64,000 bases of DNA, from assembly GCA_016714985.1 (NCBI GenBank), contig JADKBS010000012.1, forward strand, positions 186,001 to 250,000, in the 5' to 3' direction. The notes under the pieces are model-generated. The model was not told the origin of the DNA and did no database searches. It saw only the letters and a program-made list of their open reading frames with translations. This document shows positions 57,313-64,000 of this stretch, one piece after another. Source of the DNA: Saprospiraceae bacterium (lineage in GTDB: Bacteria > Bacteroidota > Bacteroidia > Chitinophagales > Saprospiraceae). A program made the translations under genes and the position numbers. Position 1 is the stretch's first letter. Every line of letters starts with the position of its first letter.

Positions 57313-58893
57313 TTAGTGCTTTACGAACTTCGCAATTTCCTCCACTTTGCCCATGTCATTGACCTTCAAGATGATGGCCCCGTCCGCCGATTTGAGGTAA
57401 AACCCGCCCGGTGTGCTCACCAAATTGTAGAAAAACGAGCGGCTTAGCGGTTCCGAAAGCTCCAAAAGGTCAAGCTCAGGGGCCATTTTGTTCCTGAAAC
57501 GGATGATGCTGAGCACGTTTTTGCCCTGCTTGTTGCCGAAGGCAAAAGTCTCCGTCTCGCCCTCCTCCAGGTGCCGAAGGCAGTTGCCCTTGTCGTCCAG
57601 GTCGAGGCAGGCAATGTGGCTCACCTTGGGCATGGTGATGGCCTTTGCTAAAGTGGTGAACTTGCTGGGGAACGGGTAATCCGCTCCGGTTTTGGCTTTT
57701 GGCTCCTTGCCGTCCAGTACTTCGAGGTTGAAGTCGGCACTGGCAGCTACGACCTGTGTTTTGGAGGACGTAGCCGACTTGAACGCCGTTGCTGCCGCCG
57801 CTTTTTTGCCGAGCAAGGCATCGGAAATAGCCATGACGAGCGCAACTTTCTCCCCTTGCGACTTATCGGTGGCAGTCTTTTTCAAGAACTTTCTTTTGGA
57901 CAAATACGCCTTGGCCTCCGTTGGCTTTTGCAGCAAATTCAGCGTGCAGGCGTAGTTGATTTTTGCCGTGGTAAAACTGGGGTCGAGGGCGATGGCCAGC
58001 ATGAAATTATTGAGCGCTTTGTTCAGCAGGTTCATCCGCTCCAGTTTTTGCGTCAGCGTCAATTCTTTTGGGGCTCCTGCCCTGTCAATTTTCTTCAAAA
58101 GAGTAGCAGCGTCCAGTTCGATTGGATAGACATATTTGTCTGTTTCCGGCAGGTAAAACTCCATGGCCTGGAAAAGGTACAACACGCCGAGGTTGTTGAA
58201 TACCTCCCGACCTTGGTAGTATTGCAGGATGTGCTCATAGTTGGTGGTGGCCATGTCCCTGCGGCCTGCCACCAGCAGGTAGTTGGCCGTTTCATACAGG
58301 TCAATCAAATTGTCGGTGATTTCGAGCACCTCCTTGGCCGAGCGGGTGCGCTCCTCTAGGGGGGGATATCCTTTTAGCACCTTACCAGTCAGGCCATAGG
58401 CTTCGTATAGTTTTGGGAGGAATTTTGGAATCACGGTCGAAAGCCGATAACCAGCTAGGTAAGCCGTGAACACGCCATTGATGTCTGCCACTTTTTCTGA
58501 TTGGATATTCGACTCAAAATGCTGGTCGTAGGCGAGGAAATCGGTGCCTTTTCGGTTCTTTTTTGCTTCAGTATGAAATGCATGGGACAGCTCGTGGGCC
58601 AACACAAAAGCCAACGAGGCGCTTGAATCCTTGCCCATGCCTTGGCAAATCTGGTAGGTCTTGTCATCCAAAACCACGGTGTTTTTTGAATGAAAATAGG
58701 CGGCACCTCGCTTGTTTTCAAAGCTGTATTCAAATTTTGGCTTCTTCACATTGTATTGGCCAGCAGCTTGGTACAATTCATCAAATATCTTCGCTGCAAT
58801 GGCTGGTGCAGCTTTTGGGGCCGCATTGCCGAAGGCAGAAAAAGCCACGGCAAAGGCCAGCAAGGTCAATAATAGTTGTTTCCATTTTGTCAT
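57313..58893 (-). CDS. Secreted gluzincin-type metallopeptidase with TPR-like region
   Basis: 526 aa. A signal peptide (1-23) is followed by a zinc-protease domain with HELSH at 100-104 in FVLAHELSHAFHTEAKK. A likely third ligand is Glu133 in SEKVADINGVF (ExxxD pattern of M48-like enzymes). The middle (about 200-360) is TPR-like and helical; the C-terminal 150 residues are beta-rich. I prefer ATG 58893; the longer frame to 58980 reads through a double-hairpin repeat. Because it sits between the caspase and sigma genes on one strand, it may belong to the same pathway. Confidence 0.82.
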   Translation of the reverse strand: MTKWKQLLLTLLAFAVAFSAFGNAAPKAAPAIAAKIFDELYQAAGQYNVKKPKFEYSFENKRGAAYFHSKNTVVLDDKTYQICQGMGKDSSASLAFVLAHELSHAFHTEAKKNRKGTDFLAYDQHFESNIQSEKVADINGVFTAYLAGYRLSTVIPKFLPKLYEAYGLTGKVLKGYPPLEERTRSAKEVLEITDNLIDLYETANYLLVAGRRDMATTNYEHILQYYQGREVFNNLGVLYLFQAMEFYLPETDKYVYPIELDAATLLKKIDRAGAPKELTLTQKLERMNLLNKALNNFMLAIALDPSFTTAKINYACTLNLLQKPTEAKAYLSKRKFLKKTATDKSQGEKVALVMAISDALLGKKAAAATAFKSATSSKTQVVAASADFNLEVLDGKEPKAKTGADYPFPSKFTTLAKAITMPKVSHIACLDLDDKGNCLRHLEEGETETFAFGNKQGKNVLSIIRFRNKMAPELDLLELSEPLSRSFFYNLVSTPGGFYLKSADGAIILKVNDMGKVEEIAKFVKH

Positions 58894-58917
58894 GATTCGT
58901 TGCATTAATGATAAATG

Positions 58918-59051
58918 GTAACTATTTAGCAGGGGGTGTTTTTTGGGGAAAAATTGAAAATTTTTCCCCAAAAAAAACACCCCAAAATGTAGGAGGAGAG
59001 AGAAAAAATGGAATTTTTTCTCTCTCCTCCCACACCCTCCTAAGCTGTTAT
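58918..59051 (+). repeat. Double-hairpin intergenic element, copy 4 (complete)
   Basis: 134 bp. Hairpin 1 (58933-58983) has arm GGGGTGTTTTTTGGGG plus AAAAATT. Hairpin 2 (58989-59033) is a 21-bp stem with one mismatch and a GAGAGAG / CTCTCTC core. Ends GTAACTATTTA and AGCTGTTAT are imperfect. It lies in the 283-bp gap ahead of the gluzincin; the remainder is a microsatellite (TCCAGCATCCAGCA-type). Confidence 0.85.
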
Positions 59052-59176
59052 GATAAATGAAGATTGCTGCAGCTGGCGGGTGGATATTTGGATATTATGA
59101 TATTTGGCCATTGAGTTATTGGAGTCAAGGGCTTTGGATAATATCCCAGCATCAAGTATCCAGCATCCAGCACACC

Positions 59177-59998
59177 TCAATGCCCAATCATCTTCAAAAT
59201 CCCTTGCGCCGATTGGCGGTCCTTGCTTTCTGGGTTGTTGGCTAATGCAGAAAATATTTCTTCTGCTTTGGCGAAGCCGTCGTCCACTTTGAAGTAACAA
59301 AGGCCGAGATACCACGTGGCCGTGAGTTGGAAAGAGGACGCCTCGTTTTGCGTGAGGGGTTCCAAGATTTCAATGGCACGGGCATAGCGCTCAGTGTTCA
59401 AGTGGCCCATGCCAAGGTAGAACTGGGCAGTATCGTTGGTAGGGTGGTGAACGAGGATGCTGTCCAGGGCGATGGTAGCCTCATGGTACTTGCCTGCATC
59501 ATAGAGGGTAAGGGCGGCTTTTAGGCTGTCCTGTGCTAGTGAATCGGCTGGCAAGAGGCCAGCACCACCGAGGATGTCCTTCACGAGGGTCGTCTCTGGC
59601 TTGAAGTTGGCGGCGAAGATTTGTTCGGTGTCCACGGTGGCTTTTTCCCGAAAGAAACCCCAATAGACTAAGCCGATGAGCACGACGGCTGCGGCGGCGA
59701 TTGACATTATTTTTCTCATGGCAAATGATTTTGTTGTTTTAGCCGAGTCAATGGATACGACCTTGGCTTGGTGGAAAAACCGCTGGGACGCCAAGTTTTT
59801 GTCGGCGGCGGTGATGGCTTTGCGCAGCGCATCATCACCAGCGAGCCGGATCCCAGCCAACAGCTTTTTTTCCTCGGCAAGGTCGTTGGCCAACTGCTCG
59901 TTGTTGGCCATGTCTGATTCGAATCTTGCCCGCTCTTCCCCTTCCATTTCACGGTTCAGGTACTTGTGAAGGCGTTCTATATAATCGTTGTTTTCCAT
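59177..59998 (-). CDS. Membrane anti-sigma-like protein with periplasmic TPR
   Basis: 273 aa. The cytoplasmic N-terminus (1-92) has the length and charge pattern of anti-sigma factors (MENNDYIERLHKYLNREMEGEERARFESDMANNEQLA). One membrane segment at about 93-113 (KIMSIAAAAVVLIGLVYWG) follows, then a periplasmic TPR region (about 155-260, AALTLYDAGKYHEATIALDSIL and AQFYLGMGHLNTERYARAIEIL). It starts 14 nt after the ECF sigma gene, the usual place for the cognate anti-sigma. The periplasmic TPR would sense an envelope signal, inferred from layout only. Confidence 0.8.
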   Translation of the reverse strand: MENNDYIERLHKYLNREMEGEERARFESDMANNEQLANDLAEEKKLLAGIRLAGDDALRKAITAADKNLASQRFFHQAKVVSIDSAKTTKSFAMRKIMSIAAAAVVLIGLVYWGFFREKATVDTEQIFAANFKPETTLVKDILGGAGLLPADSLAQDSLKAALTLYDAGKYHEATIALDSILVHHPTNDTAQFYLGMGHLNTERYARAIEILEPLTQNEASSFQLTATWYLGLCYFKVDDGFAKAEEIFSALANNPESKDRQSAQGILKMIGH

Positions 59999-60012
59999 CT
60001 AATATACGTCAG

Positions 60013-60588
60013 TTAGCGATTAATGAACTTAGGATTGTTTTTCACCAATTTTCGCAAGTATTCGAGGCAACGGAATTTTTTCACCTTCACGAAGGCTTCC
60101 GTGTAGCCGGTCAGCACTGCGATTTGTGCATGGCTGAGATTTTGATAAAAAGAGTAAGTTATCACTGAACGACAATCCGCTTCCAGATTGTCCAACTGCT
60201 CGTTCATCAAGTTTAACAGCAAATCCTTTTCCTCATGAGAAAGTCCCTCTGTTACAGGGTCTGTTTGCTCCGCAAAGACGAACTGCTGTTGGTCAACGCT
60301 GATTTCGGGGCTTGGCCTACCCGCTTTTTTCAAATAAATATTGCGTGCAATGGCATAGATAAAAGTGCTTGCCTTACTGGTTAGCACAAAATCGGGTTCC
60401 CGAAGCTTTTTCACGAAAACGAAAAGTGCCTCTTGAAATACATCACGGGCATCTTCGGTATTGCCCCGGTACTTGAGCACCATATCCTCTACCATGCGGT
60501 AATACTTGCGGTACAGTTCCTCGAAGGCTTCCGGCGCACCTTGGCGCAAGGCAATCAGGTAATCGCTATCAATGGGTATTTCCTGCAT
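60013..60588 (-). CDS. ECF-type RNA polymerase sigma factor
   Basis: 191 aa with sigma region 2 (about 20-95: AFEELYRKYYRMVEDMVLKYRGNTEDARDVFQEALFVFVKKL) and region 4 (about 125-180: ADCRSVITYSFYQNLSHAQIAVLTGYTEAFVKVKKFRCLEYL). No region 3, as expected for ECF factors. It should direct transcription of a small regulon under control of the neighbouring anti-sigma-like protein. Its most likely targets include the nearby secreted caspase and gluzincin genes, but no shared promoter was demonstrated. Confidence 0.93.
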   Translation of the reverse strand: MQEIPIDSDYLIALRQGAPEAFEELYRKYYRMVEDMVLKYRGNTEDARDVFQEALFVFVKKLREPDFVLTSKASTFIYAIARNIYLKKAGRPSPEISVDQQQFVFAEQTDPVTEGLSHEEKDLLLNLMNEQLDNLEADCRSVITYSFYQNLSHAQIAVLTGYTEAFVKVKKFRCLEYLRKLVKNNPKFINR

Positions 60589-60619
60589 ATTTTGATTTTA
60601 GGTCGTTGTCCTTTAGGCT

Positions 60620-60655
60620 CAAAGGTAAAAAGCCCCGGCCTATATTTCACCGGGG
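60620..60655 (-). promoter_or_regulatory. Candidate sigma-gene promoter overlapping a hairpin
   Basis: TACCTTTG (TAnnTTTG) at 60620-60627 lies 32 bp ahead of the sigma gene. Directly upstream is a CCCCGG / CCGGGG palindrome (60633-60655), a possible operator. Confidence 0.4.
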
Positions 60656-60823
60656 ACTTCGACATGTTAGCTATGAGAAGGAAAAACCCACTAAAATCAA
60701 GGGGTGGTTTTTTGGGGTTCGTGATTCGTGAATCGTGATTCGTGGTTGGAGGCAATGTCCGATGACCGATAACATTCAATGACCAATGGCTTACCCATCA
60801 AAGGATACAGGCGGGGCGCGGTA

Positions 60824-61243
60824 TCATCTCCCTACCAATACTTGCGGCCCCCCAACTTCGGCATAAGACTCCGTTGGGTAAATCAGTGCTCCTTCTGTTT
60901 CCAGTTCGAAGTTGCCGTATCCTTCCAATGCCATTTGAACAATCAAGGATGCGCCTTTTTCAATTCCCAGCTTGGCGCCCGATTCTAATACGATGCTGTT
61001 AACTGTTGCTCCAACGTCACCGATGATTGGGTAAATGCCTGATCCTGTTGAAACATCAGGGATGATGACGTTCTGGAAATCGTCGGGCACGCTGCCTTTG
61101 CTCCAGTTTTTTGGGCAATTCCAGTTGTCAGCTTGACCCGGCGTCCCCCCCTTCCAGAAATTGGTGTTTTGCGATTGCGCTTGGCTAAAGTTGGTTATGC
61201 TTGCGATGAAGATGATGGCGATGATGATGGTTGTGGATTTCAT
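60824..61243 (-). CDS. Small secreted beta-rich protein
   Basis: 139 aa with a signal peptide (1-23, ending SQAQS). The mature part FWKGGTPGQADNWNCPKNWSKGSVPDD, VIIPDV, TVNSIVLESGAKLGIEKGASLIVQ and GNFELETEGALIY has the repeating short-strand pattern of right-handed beta-helix or surface repeat domains common in Bacteroidota exoproteins. It is shorter than those proteins, so it may be a fragment or a minor subunit. ATG 61243 is preferred over one 15 codons upstream. Same strand and context as the caspase cluster. Confidence 0.7.
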   Translation of the reverse strand: MKSTTIIIAIIFIASITNFSQAQSQNTNFWKGGTPGQADNWNCPKNWSKGSVPDDFQNVIIPDVSTGSGIYPIIGDVGATVNSIVLESGAKLGIEKGASLIVQMALEGYGNFELETEGALIYPTESYAEVGGPQVLVGR

Positions 61244-61447
61244 TGTTTCGAGATTTAGCTGTGATTGAAATTGTTGTTTCATGCACATCTATACTCGAAA
61301 CGGAAAGGGGTTATCAGGATATGCGAAGTTTTTTTGAGAAATATTCACGAAGACTATTGGACATTCAAGAGAATCACCCCAAAGGGCAAACGAATTGCAA
61401 AACGCAATCTCATTTTCAACGTGGAAATAGAAACAAGAGTCACCTTA

Positions 61448-64000
61448 TCACGGCTGCATCCCATGCGCAGCCAGTAGGTTCACGAAGCGCTCCTGCTGCC
61501 GAAGGCCGTCCCACTCGCTGCTGTATTGGATGACATATTGGTAGCTAAACCCGTCGGAGAGCGCCTTTTCGAGCCAGGTCAGTGCGGACGATTGGTTGCC
61601 AGCGAGGGCAGCGAGGCGGGCCAGGGTGTAGTGGTTGAGCTGGCGCATGTTTTCAGGTTGCTGCGCAATTTCGGCTTCGTAAAAACGGATGGCATCGTTA
61701 TATCGAGCTTGGTAGGTGGCCAGTTTGCCCCGCAGGGCACTCAGCCCCGGCACCGGCTCGAACCGGAAGCGGTCGGCCTTGGAGAGCAGCGAGTCGGCCT
61801 CGGCAAATTTGCCAGAAAGGGCGTACAAATCGCCCAATTGAATCCGTTGCAGCAGCTTGATTTGGTTGTTGCGGAGCAAATCCTCCAGCACAGGTATGGC
61901 CTCTTCGAACTGGCGGGTTTCGTGGAAAATGTCCACCAGCTCGTACTTGGCAGCCACTTGCGACGAGTCCAAACGAATGGCTTCCTTGAAATGCTGGATG
62001 GCCTCGGCTGTGTTTTTATACAGATGCCCGACACGCTCGTGCATGTGGGCCATGGCCGGATAGGTGGTGTCGAACGCCATGATTCGCTCAAATAGCCGGG
62101 CGCCATCCCAGTGGCTACCATATTGGTTTTCATTGGCTGCCCAACGGTAGAGCCATTCCGGGTTTTGGGGGAACTGGTTGGCCATTGTTTCATAAAACAT
62201 GCTCAGTTTGGGGTGGTGATTGAATAAAGCAGCATATTCCACGAGCCATTTTTCCTGTTCTGGGTAGCGCCTTTGGGCGCTCAGCAAATTGTCCATGCGC
62301 TCATAAATATCCCTCACCATTTCATCGTCTTCAGGGTTTTCCTTCAGCAATGCCATGTACATTTCCTCTTCCTCCAAGCGGCGCTCCTGCTTTTTATACA
62401 CATCGGCAAGGTGCAGCTGTAATTGGGGCTCATCAGGCCTGAGCTTTAGGAGTTTGAGCAGTGCCAGTTCGGCCTCTTCGTACCGCTTGAGGTGGTACAG
62501 CGTACGGCCTAAGTAATCATAAGCCACCGTGTTTTCTTTGTTGAAATCGAGCACCCTGCGCAAGTATGGTTCGGCTGCCTCATATTCGCCGCCTTTGAAA
62601 TAATATATGCCTCGTTTCAGGAATTCTTTCTCCGGGGTTGGTTTGGCTTCAAAATCTAATCTGTCTATGACGCCATCTGCATCCATATACACTCTTTCGC
62701 TTAGCGGCATTTTCACGGGTTGACCTGCGGCAGTGTTTAATTCCGTTGGAGTAAAAATGATAACTTCCTTTAGCTTTTCCGCTTCGAAAAAGTAATTGTT
62801 GGCATCCATGTATTGTGTGCGCTGTACCATGAGGTGGCCCATTCGCTCCTGTGCGGCATAGAGGTTTTTATCAGCCAAAATGGCTTTTTCATAAGCCTTT
62901 TCGGCTTTAAGGATATTGTGCTCGTCCATCCAAACGTCGCCGAGGTTTACCCGTGCCTTTGCATAATCCGGCTTTAATTCCAAGGCTTTAATTGCCGATG
63001 ATTTTGCCTTTTCCAATTGATTTTGCCTCACATATATAATAGCGAGGTTCGAGTACGGAATCGCCCAGTTCGGGGCCAGTTCCACCGCCGTTTGGAAATA
63101 AAACCTGGCACTGTCCAATTGGCCAACTTGAAGGAACAAAACCCCGATTTCATTGTGGACGTAGGGTGCCCGGTCGTCCAGCTTCAACGCAGCTCTTTGC
63201 TTCTGCATCGGGGAGTCTTTGTCAATGCCCGCAGTGCCCATCTGGAGCAGCAGGCGGTCGCAAACCCCATCGAAATAATACTGCTTTACCTGCATCCGCT
63301 TCAGCAGTGAGTAGTCCGGCCCTGCCAGCAGGATGGCAGCTTGCAGCATCCTCGGATAATGGACGTATTCCACCGCCAAGTCCTTGAACTGCCGCTGGGC
63401 CAGCTCGTTGGCATCTGCTTCGAGGTAGGCGTTGATGGCCTCCTGCGAGCGGTTGTGCAGCTCCACTACGAGGTACATGGCCAATTCTTCCCGCTTTTTC
63501 GGGTCTTTTTGGGCATAGTCCAAGAGGTGTTTCAATGCCGTTTTCTGTTCCCCCAATTTTGCGAAGGCAGCCCGAAAAGTAATCGAGCAGGGCTTCGCTC
63601 GACTTCATGGCTTCTTCGAACTCGGCGGAGAGCACCATATCCTTGATATCCGCTGATTTTAGGAGGTAGTCAATCGTCGCATCCTCCAGCCGGGTGGGCT
63701 TGCTTGGTTCCAAAAAAATGGGTTGCTCCATGACAGCGCTCGATACATGGACTTCGGCGGCTGCTAACCCGGCAGCATCTGCTGCATCGTCAGCGCCACG
63801 GCCCGGCGATGCACCCATGGCCACTGGCGGAGCGGCCATTGCCATCGTTTGGCTGCTGGCCATCTCATGGGCCAACGCAGCCAGTTCCTGCTCATCCACA
63901 TTGGCCAGTTTGAATAGCTCGTCGCCCACGAAGACAGGGTTCTGCCGTTCCCCCCGGCCTGCTGCGTTCAGCGACTTCTTAATATTGTCCTCCACGTATT
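61448..64000 (-). CDS. Second caspase-family TPR protein, N-terminus beyond window (frameshift near 63565)
   Basis: Paralogue of the caspase-TPR gene at 53501. The visible part begins with the end of the caspase domain (RQNPVFVGDELFKLANV matches RQNPVFVGDENYEVGEV), then an Ala/Pro-rich linker, then TPR units running to a shared-style C-terminus (ALTWLEKALSDGFSYQYVIQY). About 270 N-terminal residues, including the His and Cys of the active site, lie right of the window and cannot be checked. Removing one T from TTTT near 63565 joins the two frames. Confidence 0.85.

Noticed and set aside
58894..58980. N-terminal extension of the gluzincin
   Set aside because: It reads through hairpin 1 of repeat copy 4; the signal peptide starts at 58893.
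15504..59033. Double hairpins as ordinary terminators
   Set aside because: Copies 1 and 4 lie upstream of genes, there are two hairpins with common inverted ends, and loops lack a directional T-tract pattern.
1..64000. Retron, diversity-generating element or group II intron
   Set aside because: No reverse-transcriptase motif (xxDD) was found in any plausible frame.

Overview
The window looks like chromosomal DNA of a Bacteroidota bacterium, most likely a member of the Saprospiria (Haliscomenobacter/Lewinella-like). This rests on secreted caspase-TPR proteins, a PorE-like TPR/PD40 protein, an ASPIC/UnbV FG-GAP lipoprotein, a VPS10-like BNR protein, a CotH-like lipoprotein, and promoters of the Bacteroidota type (TTTG, a spacer of about 18-19 bp, then TAnnTTTG). 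No rRNA operon, transposase or CRISPR array is visible.

Layout. (1) 1-9.4 kb is a defence island on the minus strand: a DUF1016-type PDDEXK protein, then a membrane NACHT NTPase placed directly ahead of hsdM-hsdS-hsdR. (2) 9.5-16.9 kb is housekeeping: a nucleoside transporter, an LptE-like lipoprotein, an esterase, a membrane protein behind an M1 aminopeptidase, and fmt. (3) 16.96-23.78 kb is a 6.8 kb integrative element in the 3' end of tRNA-Phe(GAA). It has a 24-bp att duplication, a tyrosine integrase, paired 22-bp repeats near both ends, an excisionase-like HTH, a winged-helix protein, a replication-like protein whose own gene carries eight 11-bp iteron-like repeats, and a 1.2 kb non-coding array of ~100-bp tandem repeats. 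(4) 24-50 kb is mixed: psd, an MBL hydrolase, a PPOX-fold protein, a Clp-like AAA+ ATPase, a PorE-like protein with two SPOR domains, an AONS-like PLP enzyme, a POT transporter, and large secreted proteins. (5) 50.3-53.3 kb is uvrA, carrying heptamer microsatellites. (6) 53.5-64 kb is a same-strand cluster of two caspase-TPR proteins, a secreted gluzincin, an ECF sigma factor, a membrane anti-sigma/TPR candidate and a small secreted protein. It may form an envelope-stress or proteolytic signalling module.

A dispersed intergenic element occurs four times (15.5, 24.7, 41.8 and 58.9 kb). It has GTAACT-like inverted ends and two hairpins, and substitutions in one arm are matched in the other, so the fold appears to be conserved. 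Separately, at least ten genes are broken by indels of one or two bases, nearly all in homopolymers, and the stretch near 26.4 kb is unnatural homopolymer-rich sequence. I read these mainly as consensus errors and annotate the repaired genes.
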